The notes under the pieces were generated by a model. The model was not told where the DNA came from. It did not search any database and saw only the letters and a list, made by a program, of their open reading frames with translations. From contig NC_091122.1 of NCBI RefSeq assembly GCF_040183065.1, forward strand, positions 157,556,955-157,620,954: a stretch of 64,000 bases of DNA, in the 5' to 3' direction. Source of the DNA: Periplaneta americana. Taxonomy: Eukaryota; Arthropoda; Insecta; Blattodea; Blattidae. This document shows, piece after piece, positions 20,797 through 31,569 of this stretch. Both the position numbers and the translations under genes were made by a program. The stretch's first letter is position 1, and each line of letters starts with the position of its first letter.

Positions 20797-21284
20797 GATG
20801 AAATTATTGGAGATCATCAGTGTGGTTTTAGGTGTAATAGATCAACTATTGACCAGATATTTTGTATTCGACAGATAATGGAGAAAAAATGGGAGTATAA
20901 GGGTACAATGTATCAGTTATTCATAGATTTCAAAAAGGCATATGACTCGGTTAAGAGAAAAGTTTGATGTGATATTCTTATTGAATTTGGTATTCCCAAG
21001 AAACTAGTTCGATTAATTAAAATGTGTCTCAGTGAAACGTACAGCAGAGTTCGTATAGGTCAGTTTCTGTCAGATGCGTTTCCAATTCACTGTGGGCTAG
21101 AGCTAGAGTGTTTTTAACTTTGCTCTAGAGTATGCCATTAGGAAAGTTCAGGATAACAGAGAGGGCTTGGAATTGAACGGGTTATATCAGCTTCTTGTCT
21201 ATGCGGATGACGTGAATATGTTAGGAGAAAATCCACAAACGATTAGGGAAAACACAGGAATTTTACTGGAAGCAAGTAAAGAGA

Positions 21285-21292
21285 TAGGCCTA
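21285..21292. other. TAGGCCTA micro-insertion in RT copy
   Basis: GAGATAGGCCTAGGTTTGG here versus GAGATAGATTTGG at about 55591 in another family A copy; GGCCTA has been added at TA. Confidence 0.7.
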
Positions 21293-21980
21293 GGTTTGGA
21301 AGTTAATCCCTAAAAGACATAGTATATGATTATGTCTCGTGACGAGAATATTGTACGAAATGGTAATATAAAAATTTGAAATTTATCTTCTGAAGAGGTG
21401 GAAAAATTCAAGTACCTAGAAGCAACAGTAACAAATATAAATGACATTCGAGAGGAAATTAAACGCACAATAAATATGGGAAATGTCTGTTATTATTCGG
21501 TTGAGAAGCTTTTGTCATCTAGTCCGCTTTTATAAAGTGAAAGTTAGGATTTATAAAACAATGATATTACCTGTTGTTCTGTATGGTTGTGAAACTTTCA
21601 CTCTCTCACTTTGAGAGAGAAATAGACGTTAAGGGTATTCAAGAATAAGATGCTTAGGATAATATTTGGGGCTAAGAGTGATGAAGTTACAAGAGAATAT
21701 AGCCTAGAAAGTTACACAACGAAAAACTTCACGCATTGTATTCTTCACCTGACATAATTAGAAACATTAAATTCAGACGTTCGAGATGGATAGGGGATGT
21801 AACACGTCTGGATGAATCCAGATATGCTTTTAGAGTGTTAGTTGGAAGACCTGAGGAAAAAGACCTTTGGGAAGGCCGAAACATAGATGGGAGAATAATA
21901 TTAAAATGGATTTGAGGGAGGTGGAATATGATGGTAAGGACTGGATTAATCTTGCTCAGAATAGAGAGAAATGGCGGGCT

Positions 21981-21988
21981 TAGGCCTA
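21981..21988. other. TAGGCCTA micro-insertion near RT C-terminus
   Basis: GGCTTAGGCCTATATGAGG here versus GGCTTATGTGAGG in the copies at 18850 and 56265. Confidence 0.65.
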
Positions 21989-22092
21989 TATGAGGGCGAC
22001 AATGAACCTCCGATCTCCTTGAAAGCCATTTATAAGTAAGAATGCAGGTCTAAATAAGAAATCAGATTTAGCATCATATAACAATTTTAATG

Positions 22093-22356
22093 TCGAGTCC
22101 AAATCTGTGGAGTAACGGTCAGCGCGTCTGGCCGTGAAACCAGGTGGACCGGGTTCGAATCCCGGTCGGGGCAAGTTACCTGGTTGAGGTTGAGATTTTT
22201 CCGGGGTTTTCCCTCAACTCAATACAAGCGAATGCTGGGTAACTATCGGTGCTGGACCCCGGACTCATTTCATCGGCATTATCACCTTCATTTCATTCAG
22301 ACGCTAAATAACCTAGATGTTGATACAGCGTCGTAAAATAACCCAATAAAATAAAA
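22093..22356 (+). mobile_element. SINE type A, near full length
   Basis: A-box region TGTGGAGTAACGGTCAGCGC, B box GGGTTCGAATCCCGG, body GGCAAGTTACCTGGTTGAGG, 3' end CAGCGTCGTAAAATAACC and AATAAAATAAAA tail. It differs from 12911-13160 by few substitutions and a short TGAGAT insertion after GGTTGAGGT. Confidence 0.85.
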
Positions 22357-22995
22357 ATTAATGTCGAAATTTATCATTTTGTAGCGTTTTGGGGTGGAAC
22401 ATTTTTTATGAGAAGTTTAATGATCGCAAATCAATGTCATCAATGTGTTAACAGGTGCATTTTCTATATTTTTCAGTTAAAATTATTGAAAATAATAAGT
22501 TAAGTGAAGGAAAACATAAAATTACAGTGAAATTGTGAATATTAAGAAACGAGCCAAAAGATAGGCTTATGATGTGATTTTACTCGACTCATCTTGTTAC
22601 ATAATCACTATCACTAATATTCTACCACCAGACAGATTGGTTGAAACTCGAAATAACGGTACAGGTAACAACAAAGAGGGTATAGGTAGATCTTATTCCT
22701 ATGTTAACTTATAGGCCTACAGAGGAGGTAATATGAGTCCCGAGTGGTTGTTTGCTTACTCCCATCTGAGTCCCTAGTATCATAAGGGTATAGGTAAGCT
22801 GAGTCCCAATATAGGCCTAATTCACAAAAATGCGTGGAGATATATTTGATTTATTATACTGTTATTTTTTGTAAAATATTTCAAAGTTAATAGTTGTTTT
22901 TGTTTATAATACTGTATGATCACATCTTTTGAGACTTACATTGCACCAAATGCGCTATTTCCACCATATCTTTGGGCCGATATCGCAACCACATC
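22357..22995. other. Unassigned stretch
   Basis: A loosely repeated GAGTCCC...GGTATAGGTA motif occurs at 22670-22805. TAGGCCTA at 22712 and 22812. No gene recognised. Confidence 0.35.
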
Positions 22996-23288
22996 TAAAC
23001 TCCGTTTCTGGAATCTGAAAAGTAAGTTGATGCATTTGGGTGGAGCCGATGAGAAGCGAGTGGGCGGAGCCTATCAGTACGGGAGTGTGTAGCGGGCTGC
23101 ATCGGCTCGCGATCGCTAAGGGGTAAGATGCGCATGGTAGAAAGTGATAAGTAGTGTGGCATTTTAGACGCTCGTCTTCAATCAATAGTTTCACCCAGAG
23201 CGATCATTGGATTCGCCCCCTCCACTCACCACTTGCGCAAAGGACTTGTTTCGTTTCTGTGCTCTACAGATTCCAGAAACGGAGTTTA
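22996..23288. mobile_element. ~293 bp MITE with 22 bp perfect TIRs
   Basis: TAAACTCCGTTTCTGGAATC at the left end is mirrored by GATTCCAGAAACGGAGTTTA at the right. Target duplication not evident. The interior is relatively GC-rich (GTGGGCGGAGCC) with no coding domain. Confidence 0.65.
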
Positions 23289-23356
23289 ATATAACCACAA
23301 ACAGCTGCGAATCTTTCTATTCCCGCTTGAATGCATTATTTTATAGTAGCCATAAG

Positions 23357-23359
23357 AAA

Positions 23360-23454
<95 letters not shown>

Positions 23455-23455
23455 A
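23357..23455. repeat. (AAAT)n array, left half
   Basis: About 25 units. Interrupted at 23456 by a small MITE and resuming at 23626. Confidence 0.95.
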
Positions 23456-23625
23456 GGCGAAAACGTAATACGGCGAACGCCAGTAGGGGAACTTATCCCC
23501 ACCCACATGAAATGTGCATTCGACACAACACTAGCCTATCACGTAGAGTGTGTGGTGAGCTTGTAGGGGAAAAGTGGAAAGGGGTCGTGGGCGGAGCTTA
23601 GCGTTCGCCGTATTACGTTTTTACC
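23456..23625. mobile_element. 170 bp MITE inside an AAAT array
   Basis: Ends GGCGAAAACGTAATACGGCG and CGCCGTATTACGTTTTTACC form an imperfect ~25 bp inverted repeat. TAAA lies on both sides; because the host is TAAA-repeated, the target duplication length cannot be fixed. A GG... end with a TAA-type target would fit PIF/Harbinger, but this is inference. Confidence 0.65.
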
Positions 23626-23649
23626 TAAATAAATAAATAAGTAAGTAAG

Positions 23650-23728
<79 letters not shown>

Positions 23729-23742
23729 GTAAATAAATAAAT
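23626..23742. repeat. (AAAT)n array, right half
   Basis: Starts with TAAATAAATAAGTAAGTAAG and continues as AAAT. Confidence 0.95.
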
Positions 23743-24614
23743 ATAGACTACTTCAATCAATGCATTCAAGGACATCCAGTCAAACTCTAATATTTCATTG
23801 AGAAACAAGGGTAAAAAGAGAAGAGAAAAGCAATCGAAGAGAAAAGCAGTCGAAGAGAAGGAAGGGTTTTTAAGAGAAAAAATGACACGTTTGGAGAACC
23901 AAGATATCACAAGATTTCAATTCGTCAAATCAGTTTCTTTCATGTTTTTTTTTTTTCTATAAAAATGGTGCAAGAGGTTGACAATTTCCTAGACGATCTT
24001 AAAGTGAAGCGGCGAAATGTTTTTACCACATAGCCTAGTGTTTTTAACCATAAGATGTGACAAATGTTTAACCACACCGACCAACCTGCTAGTGGTAGGC
24101 TATGTGTGGCGTTGCAATTGCCTTACAATAATAATATGAGCAACACATACAAATAGGTTACCGAGACACAGTCCTGATTGGAGCACTCACAATAATTTAG
24201 AACGAAGTCTCTAAAATGTAAAGTCCTCCAATTTTAATGCAGAATAAGTAAGTTGTATTGATGTTCTTTACGATTATCAGCCATGGATATGGAAAAAAGA
24301 CGAGAAAAGAAACGAGAATTACAGCAGCAGAAATGACATTCCTTTGTATCGTAGAAGAAGACTCGAGAGTAAATAGAGTACCCGACTAAGGAATCAGACG
24401 ACAACAGATCTCTTCAGTGCTCAAGAAAATAAATCAGAATAGGCAAGGAAGAAAGAACCACGTGTATATAAACCTACTTACTGTTACGCTTCTTAATGAA
24501 TAGAAACTTTCTTACTAAACCAATTTCAATTAAAAAATTAAAGACCTTACAGAAAAGATGCATTGGGCCAAGTAGGAAAAGTAATTTAGTAATTCGAAGC
24601 TGGTGTTGTGATCT
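23743..24614. other. Unassigned stretch
   Basis: Purine-rich patches near 23815-23885. TAGCCTA at 24031 and TAGGCTA at 24096. No gene recognised. Confidence 0.35.
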
Positions 24615-24646
24615 GACGATGATGATGATGATGATGATGATGGAGT
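24615..24646. repeat. (GAT)n microsatellite
   Basis: GACGATGATGATGATGATGA-type tract. It resembles the tail of RT family B but no RT relic precedes it. Confidence 0.85.
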
Positions 24647-24689
24647 AAACTTAGTAGCCTACATCTTGGCGGTAAGTTTATAACGATAT

Positions 24690-26515
24690 GTTGGAAATTA
24701 TGTAGTAGGTTGTGATGATTACAAAGGTTGTAATAATTTTGGGATGGCGATGATGTAGATGATAATAGAGATGATATAGTAGCTGATGATTACGAAGCTG
24801 ACGATTATTGAGGTGATATTGATTCCTATAGTGGGGATGATGTAGGCCTATATGATGATAATAGTAATATAGTAGATGATGGTGATATAGTAAGCTACAT
24901 GATAATGATGCAGATGATGATAATGTTGCAGATTGTGGTGATTGAGGAATTGATGATGTCAACGGAAATAATGATTGTGAGAGATCATGTAGGCCTAGTA
25001 GATGATGATTATGAAAACGATAATGATGATTCAAAGAGACCATGTAGTAGATTAACTTATGGTTGTGGAGATGAAAATGATGATTGAAAGAGATCATGTA
25101 GTAGATTAATTTATGATTGTAGAGATGACAATGATGACTGAAAGAGATCATGTAGTAGGTTAACTTATGATTATGGAGATGATAATAATGATTGAAAGAG
25201 ATCATGTAGTAGATTAACTTATGATTGTGGAGATGACAATGATGATTGAAGAGACCATGTAGTAGATTAACTTATGATTGTGGAGATGACAATGATGATT
25301 GAAAGAGATCATGTAGTAGATTAACTTATGATTGTAGAGATGACAATGATGACTGAAAGAGATCATGTAGTAGGTTAACTTATTATTATGAAGATGATAA
25401 TAATGATTGAAAGAGATCATGTAGTAGATTAACTTATGATTGTGGAGATGACAATGATTGAAAGTGCCCATATAGTACATTCACGTATGATTGTGGAGAT
25501 GACAATGATGATTGAAAGAGATCATGTAGTAGATTAACTTACGATTGTGGAGATGACAATGATGATTGAAAGAGATCATGTAGTAGATTAACTTATGATT
25601 GTGGAGATGACAATGATTAAAAGAGCCCATATAGTACATTCACGTATGATTGTGGAGATGAAAATGATGATTGAAAGAGATCATGTAGTAGATTAACTTA
25701 TGATTGTAGAGATGACAATGATGACTGAAAGAGATCATGTAGTAGGTTAATTTATGATTATGGAGATGATAATAATGATTGAAAGAGATCATGTAGCAGA
25801 TTAACTCATGATTGTGGAGATCATTATGATGATTGAAAGAGATCATGTAGTAGATTAACTTATGATTGTGGAGATGACAATGATGATTGAAAGTGATCAT
25901 GTAGTAAATTAACTTATCAATGTGGAGATCACAATGATGATTGAAAGAGATCATGCAGTAGATTAACTTATGATTGTGAAGATCACTATGATGATTGAAA
26001 GAGATCATGTAGTAGATTAACTTATGATTATGGAGATCACAATGATGATTGAAAGAGATCGTGTAGTAGATTAACTTATGATTGTGGAGATAACAATGAT
26101 GATTGAAATAAATCATGTAGTAGATTAACTTATGATTGTGGAGATGACAATGATGATTGAAATAAATCATGTAGTAGATTAACTTATGATTGTGGAGATA
26201 ATGCTGATTGAAAGAGATCATGTAGTAGATTAACTTATGATTGTGGAGATAACAATGATGATTGAAATAAATCATGTAGTAGATTAACTTATGATTGTGG
26301 AGATAACAATGATGATTGAAAGAGATCATGTAGTAGATTAACTTATGTTTGTGGAGATAACAATGATGATTGAAAGAGATCATGTAGTAGATTAACTTAT
26401 GATTGTGGAGATGACAATGATGATTGAAAGAGATCATGTAGTAGATTAACTTATGATTGTGGAGATGACAATGATGATTGAAAGAGAAGATGTAGTAAAT
26501 GATGATTATGGAGAT
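24690..26515. repeat. 54 bp satellite (ATCATGTAGTAGATTAACTT...)
   Basis: A unit of 54 bp (GAAAGAGATCATGTAGTAGA, TTAACTTATGATTGTGGAGA, TGACAATGATGATT) is repeated more than 25 times from about 24980, preceded by degenerate GAT-rich units. On the minus strand a unit is an 18-codon stop-free cassette (ISFNHHCHLHNHKLIYYM), giving a 293-codon open run at 26521-25640. Length changes in that run keep the frame (a 51 bp unit near 26205). Units to the left at about 25245 and 25460 break it. This is satellite DNA; coding is not supported. Confidence 0.9.
24990..24997. other. TAGGCCTA micro-insertion in the 54 bp satellite
   Basis: GATCATGTAGGCCTAGTAG here versus GATCATGTAGTAG in all neighbouring units. 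Confidence 0.75.
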
Positions 26516-26569
26516 GATCATAAGAAATAATGTGGGCTAATAAATGATGGTGATTAAAATTATTTTAAT

Positions 26570-26812
26570 CGTTGACGTAACGACGCTGTATCAACTACCA
26601 GTTCAACGTCAGTGGAATTTATGATATCGAGATATTTGGCGAGATGAGGGTAAGAATTGGTCATGTGATTATCTAATATTCGTCTTACAAAGTAAAATCC
26701 TCGGAAAAACCCAAGAAGGTGAACAGCCCAAGCGGGAATCAAGCACACACCTGATGGCAGCTTCGAATCAGCAGCTAAACGCTCCAACCCTCTGAGCTAC
26801 GCCGATGTCTAT
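26570..26812 (-). mobile_element. SINE (type D head) copy
   Basis: Minus strand: CATCGGCGTAGCTCAGAGGG (A-box region), a degraded B box (GCTTGATTCCC), CCCAAGCGGG/GGGCTG linker, body with CGCCAAATATCTCGATATC, and the 3' end CAGCGTCGTTACG. It shares its plan with 41530-41785 but is more decayed. Confidence 0.6.
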
Positions 26813-26832
26813 GATAATGATTACGGAATTTG

Positions 26833-26885
26833 GGTAGTGGTGGTGGTGGTGGTGGTAGTGGTGGTGGTGGTGGTGGTGATGGTGG
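26833..26885 (+). repeat. (GGT)n microsatellite
   Basis: GTGGTGGTGGTGG with a single AGT interruption, ending GATGGTGG. Confidence 0.9.
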
Positions 26886-27547
26886 CCATGCCGAGAATGA
26901 AATTCTCTTTTGAAATTTCTTCAGCGAATTGAAACATATTATATTTTGGGAACACCCAGTGTAGTCTAATCCAGGGACTAATGGCTTTCTCTCAATACGC
27001 AGGTATAGGAACCTAAAATAAAAATCTATAGATTTTCCTGCTCAAGCTTGTCTGGAGCTGAACTAAGATATTGCCGTCCTTTGTGATTCGGTCGTATAAC
27101 TGAAAGCAGCGAGAGTTACGGCTCTCATATAGGCCTAGTCTAGTACAACGCACAGACTAATACACATACAGGTGTTTGCGTTGCTATGGAAACCGGACTC
27201 TTATGAAGCACGGGTAATTGGATATAAAATTTTATGAACATGCTCCAACTTCAGACCTTCTTAAAATACACGCCACTACAGCAGTCACAAGACAGAGCAT
27301 TATGATTAAGTTTGCATCAACGGATTTCTTATACAATACGTTACATACAGCAGATCCCTTTATTGCTTTATTGGTCGCATCAAATAGTTCCTGCAGTATG
27401 ATTGAAATAAAATTATTAAATTCATTTCATCTTGGGTTATTTACTTCCTTTTTAAAGAATTTCTACTCTTACCGGACGTGGTATACGAAACAGCTCTCAA
27501 TAAAAGTAATTATCTTGGATTCGTATCCCATCTTATATAGCTAGTCA
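26886..27547. other. Unassigned stretch
   Basis: A 108-codon open frame at 27218-27544 (+) lacks recognised motifs. TAGGCCTA at 27130. No gene supported. Confidence 0.3.
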
Positions 27548-27724
27548 GGGATGTATGCAATGGAGGGAGAAAGAAACTAGCCATCCTACCCCATTAGCTC
27601 CTGATCTAGTTTCCTCACAAGTGGTGCCTTCTTGGTATCACTTGTGAGGTTCAGACCTGTCTTCGGACAGTTAACTAAACAACTACTGTATATGCCTACA
27701 TATTTGTCTAACGTACATCTAAAT
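27548..27724. repeat. Interspersed repeat R1, left part (interrupted by hAT)
   Basis: Contains TATCACTTGTGAGGTTCAGA and CCTGTCTTCGGACAGTTAAC. Other copies lie at about 31185-31325 (+) and 53635-53770 (-). The right part resumes after the hAT relic at 28563. Nature unknown. Confidence 0.65.
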
Positions 27725-28562
27725 CAGGCCTGCACAAGGTTTGCGCTCTCCGAGCCGGCTCACAGCTCACGAGCGGAATGCAGATATTAGCTGCGCTCTG
27801 TATAAGGGTGGACTGGAAGAAGGGGTGATCTCGTACAAAATACACACAAAAGGAAGTACTATTACGAGTGTTTATGAAATGAATTCCCGTTCAGTGTTTG
27901 CAAAACTATCTCAGACTATTATTAATTAATAGATAAATATTTATTTTACAGAAATAATAGAAATTCTATAACTACTTAAATGTACAATATCATTTTCTTA
28001 CATTTTTATTTATCAGTACATCAAAACGGGGTTTTATGCTGTTGGCAGCTGAAAGGAACAGTAGCCTACTGATCGTAATGAAACATCAGTTACAGATGTT
28101 CGATATCTGCCTTTATTAAAGTTGATTATAGAAAACAGTTGCTCACAAATATAATTGTTGAGCCAAACATAGCAATCATTTTCACAGCCAGCCTGTGTAG
28201 TCGTGGATATTATTGCTAATCTTTAGTCTTGTAAAACTCAACCAGGCTAGTAGTATTATTCAAACGATCTTTAACCCTTAGGTCACATTGAAGATCAATA
28301 AGTTCGAGCTGTAAATCGTTAAATGTTAAATCTTATGTCCCGTCTTTTAGATTCCTCCATACTGTACTGTAGCAGTAGGTAAGCAACGTGAAACAGTTAC
28401 TGAGAATAGGCCTACACACTGCACTTCACTAGATAACTGAGTGGTCGTTTCCCTCTCCTCTACCTATAACAAGTCTATGTCATTCTGACGTATCTTCCTC
28501 TCCGTTTCGGCGAGCGGTAAACACTGCTCTCCCGCTCCTTGAGCGCTGTTTGTGCAGATATG
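27725..28562 (-). mobile_element. hAT relic with 8 bp target duplication
   Basis: ATCTAAAT flanks both ends (27717-27724 and 28563-28570). The ends CAGGCCTGCACAAGG and, on the other strand, CATATCTGCACAAACAG form an imperfect terminal inverted repeat, extended by related GC-rich subterminal sequence. The 838 bp remnant keeps part of a hAT C-terminal domain on the minus strand. The uninterrupted site is visible in the R1 copy at about 31270-31300 (CTAAATGAGGTAGGCTACGC). Confidence 0.85.
28020..28210 (-). pseudogene. hATC dimerisation-domain fragment
   Basis: The minus strand from about 28178 to 28050 reads YICEQLFSIINFNKGRYRTS followed by VTDVSLRSVG, matching the CEQ-x-FS...NxxKxxYRSxLTDxxL pattern of the C-terminal dimerisation domain of hAT transposases and the host proteins derived from them. 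The frame is broken upstream and the rest of the gene, including the catalytic core, is gone. A deletion derivative that would need a transposase in trans. Confidence 0.65.
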
Positions 28563-28570
28563 ATCTAAAT

Positions 28571-29084
28571 GATATAGGTTACGCATACAAACGAACGACC
28601 TTTTGTGTGATCATGGCGTGAGTGTTTCTAACATTTCTTTGCGTTTAATTTAATGTTGAACAAAGTGAAATGACAATACAAGTAGGCCTATTCCATCCCA
28701 CAGTTTTCATGTACAGTACGTACGGTTCATATGTACCTAGGTATTAACGGATTTGAGATGTGACCGTTCTGACGCAGAAGGTGAATGGGGTAGCCTACTG
28801 AAAAACTAATAACAATTAAATAGACAGTCGTTCTATTTTCAAGTATATTGTTTAATTTAAAATAATATCTATATTTTATTTTGTTTTGAAAAACATTAAC
28901 ATTAAAAATACTTTACTTCATGTGTGACTGAAAAGTGTAGACCTATCAAAGAATTTCTAATATGGTTGGAAAAAAGACTTTCTTTTAGGCCTATGTTATT
29001 ACTTTTTATTTTAGTTCTTTCACCTTATTCTAGATGCATATACAGCCAAAGCTACTGGAAAGATAAATTACATAATTATGTTCT
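28571..29084. other. Unassigned stretch after R1
   Basis: The first ~50 bp continue R1 (GGTTACGCATACAAACGAAC). The rest is AT-rich, with TAGGCCTA at 28683 and 28986 and TAGCCTA at 28791. Confidence 0.35.
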
Positions 29085-30400
29085 AAGTATGGATTAAAGA
29101 AAGAAGTGCTTGAGTAGGTACAAACTTGGCCAGACTGGAGGGTTAACCAAGTTGCTGAACTTGTCTAAAATATTGTGTTGTCACATGTAGCTTTGATTGC
29201 CAGATGTATCTGCTATTTGCTTAATTTAGCCAGAAAGGAGGGTTAACCAAGTTGCCGAACTTCTCTAAAATATTGTGTTGTCACATGTAACTTTGATTGC
29301 CAGATGTATCTGCTATTTAATTAGTTTAGCCAGAAAGGACGGTTAACCAAGTTGCCGAACTTCTCTAAAATATTGTGTTGTCACATGTAACTTTGATTCC
29401 CAGATGTATCTGCTATTTAATTAGTTTAGCCAGAAAGGAGGGTTAACCAAGTTGCCGAACTTCTCTAAAATATTGTGTTGTCACATGTAACTTTGATTCC
29501 CAGATGTATCAGCTATTCAATTAATTTGGGGCAGAGTGGAGGGTTAAAGTTACCGAACTTGTCTAAAATATTATCTTGTCACATGTAGCTTTGATTGCCA
29601 GATGTAGGCCTATCTGCTATTCAATTAATCTGGCCAAAATGGGAAGTTAATCAAGTTGTCTAAATTGTCCAAAATATTGTGTTGTCATATGTAGCGTTGA
29701 CTGCCAGATGTATCAGCTATTCAATTAATTTGGGGCTAAGTGGAGGGTTAAAGTTACCGAACTTGTCTAAAATATTATCTTGTCACATGTAGCTTTGATT
29801 CCCAGATGTATCTGCTATTTAATTAATTTAGCCAGAAAGGTGAGTTAACCAAGTTGCCGAACTTCTCTAAAATATTATGTTGTCACATGTAGCTTTGATT
29901 GCCAGATGTATATGCTATTCAATTAATTTGGGGGCAGAGTGAAGGGTTAAAGTTACCGAACTTGTCTAAAATATTATCTTGTCACATGTAGCTTTGATTG
30001 CCAGATGTATCTGCTATCCAATTAATTTGGCGAGAATGGAGAGATATCCAAGTTTCCGAACTTATCTATAATACTGAGTTGTCACATGTAGCTTTAATTG
30101 CCAGATGTATCTTCTATTCAATTAATTTGGCTACAATGAAGAATTAATCAAGTTGCTGAACTTGTCTAAAATACTGTTTTTTCACATGTAGCTTTGATTG
30201 GCAGTTGTAGTCCATGTTATTAAATTAATTGTATTAAATCGGTGTAAGTAGAACTTTAAATCTTCATATTCTAATTACAGATTAAAGGAAAAAGTGCTTG
30301 AGGAGGTGTAAACTTGACCAGAATACAGGAGCAATCAAGTTACGAGACTTCTCTAAGATACTGTGTTCTCACTAGTGGCTTTGACTTGCCAGATCTGTGT
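29085..30400. repeat. 100 bp satellite array
   Basis: GGTTAACCAAGTTG begins units at 29141, 29241, 29341 and 29441 (exactly 100 bp apart), then more diverged units to about 30220. Unit landmarks are TCTCTAAAATATTGTGTTGT, CACATGTAACTTTGATTGCC and CAGATGTATCTGCTATT. Two higher-order types alternate (a GGGGCAGAGTGGAGGG form recurs at 29530, 29735 and 29932). Both edges carry the same non-unit sequence (AAGTGCTTGAG-AGGT-AAACTTG at 29105 and 30290), suggesting an initial larger duplication. Confidence 0.9.
29605..29612. other. TAGGCCTA micro-insertion in 100 bp satellite
   Basis: CAGATGTAGGCCTATCTGC in one unit versus CAGATGTATCTGC in the others. Confidence 0.75.
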
Positions 30401-30797
30401 GAATGGCAGCCGATATGGCTGCTATAAATCTGAAGGCCGGCGACTTACCGGCTGATGCGAGATGCAGAAGTACAGAAGTCAACTGCTAGCCGTCTGATCA
30501 CCTGGAACAAGTAGATAAGATAAGATTATTGCGAGTATAGGATAGAAGAGTCTAAAGAAAATTATTGTCCTCCAGAGTTATATCATAGGTTACTTGTAGA
30601 CCAACAGCAGACACTTTTATCCCATGTCTCCTTTACAATCACATTTTCCTATGAACATGAGCGTAAAGCTACTTAAATGGATAAGCCATCGCTTTTAAAA
30701 GCAGGGGATTCGAATCTAAATTCCTCTCAGATAAACGTCAGATTTAAAAGAAAAAGTGCTCTTTTACATAATTTCGAATTTCATTTCGTCCAACAAT
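30401..30797. other. Unassigned stretch
   Basis: No recognised element. Confidence 0.3.
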
Positions 30798-30798
30798 T

Positions 30799-30838
<40 letters not shown>

Positions 30839-30871
30839 GTAGTAGTAGTAGTAATAATAATAATAATAATG

Positions 30872-30912
<41 letters not shown>

Positions 30913-30980
30913 TGTTATTTATTCTGGTGAAGTGAAGGCCATCAGGTCTTCTCTTCCACTTAGCCAGAAACAAAAGAAGC
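30798..30980 (-). mobile_element. LINE 3' terminus with (ATT)n tail
   Basis: Minus strand: GGCTAAGTGGAAGAGAAGAC then CTGATGGCCTTCACTTCACC and AGAATAAATAA, followed by a 110 bp ATT/ATC tail. Same terminal plan as the family C LINE; no coding part remains. Confidence 0.65.
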
Positions 30981-31064
30981 TGATACAAGAGTAACGTTAC
31001 TAGGCACCACATTAAACAAAGTAGAAATAAATTAAATAATACCGCTACTAGGCAACTAGAAATG

Positions 31065-31168
31065 TCTCGTTGGACGATATGTCTTACTGGACGAAGCTTG
31101 TTGGACGAAATGTCTCAATGGACGAAATGTCTAAATGGACGATAAGCGCTATGGACGAAACTTGTTGG
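31065..31168 (+). repeat. Short minisatellite, TGGACGAAATGTCT-like units
   Basis: Seven degenerate units of 13-17 bp, with GTTGGACGA and ATGGACGA starts and AAATGTCT or AGCTTG inserts. Confidence 0.75.
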
Positions 31169-31184
31169 ACGAAAAGTTCTGTAA

Positions 31185-31330
31185 GGTTTCTTGGTAGGTA
31201 TCAGTTGTGAGGTTCAGACCTGTCTTCGGACAATTGACTAAACAAAAACTAGTGTATAGACCTACATTGTCTAATGTAGACCTAAATGAGGTAGGCTACG
31301 CATACAAGCGAACGTTACAAGAAAGTTACA
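31185..31330 (+). repeat. Interspersed repeat R1, uninterrupted copy
   Basis: TATCAGTTGTGAGGTTCAGA and CCTGTCTTCGGACAATTGAC, continuing through the site occupied by the hAT relic in the 27548-28620 copy. This copy therefore supplies the empty-site allele. Confidence 0.65.
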
Positions 31331-31569
31331 AGAATCTATACCTCAGAGTTGACATAATGGAATATATTCCGAAGTATCTTTCACGCGACATAAGTTATAA
31401 GTAGGGTTCGAAAGTTAATGGAATGACATCTTTCTTCTGAGACATCACAGACAATGCAGGACGCAATATAAACTCCTTTCACTCCAACACGAACCAATAT
31501 ACATACTTATATTTTACATCTTTTTTTTTTTACATTTTTCGGTCTTTTATTATCTACTGGTCCTTTTTT

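Larger units (their letters stand above)
20715..22040 (+). pseudogene. RT family A copy, longest upstream extent, many lesions
   Basis: Includes the RT fingers and palm. After GCCTA at 20792-20796 is ignored, the frame reads through VDEIIGDHQCGFRCNRSTID and then LFIDFKKAYDSVKRKV (motif A, with the catalytic Asp), followed by a stop. Further on are MCLSETYSRVRIGQFLSDAF, YADD at about 21200, NINDIREEIKRTINMGN, and decayed C-terminal segments to AAAGCCATTTATAAGTAAG. At least four lesions are TAGGCCTA/TAGCCTA insertions (20790, 21285, 21700, 21981). The others are ordinary indels and stops. Confidence 0.85.
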
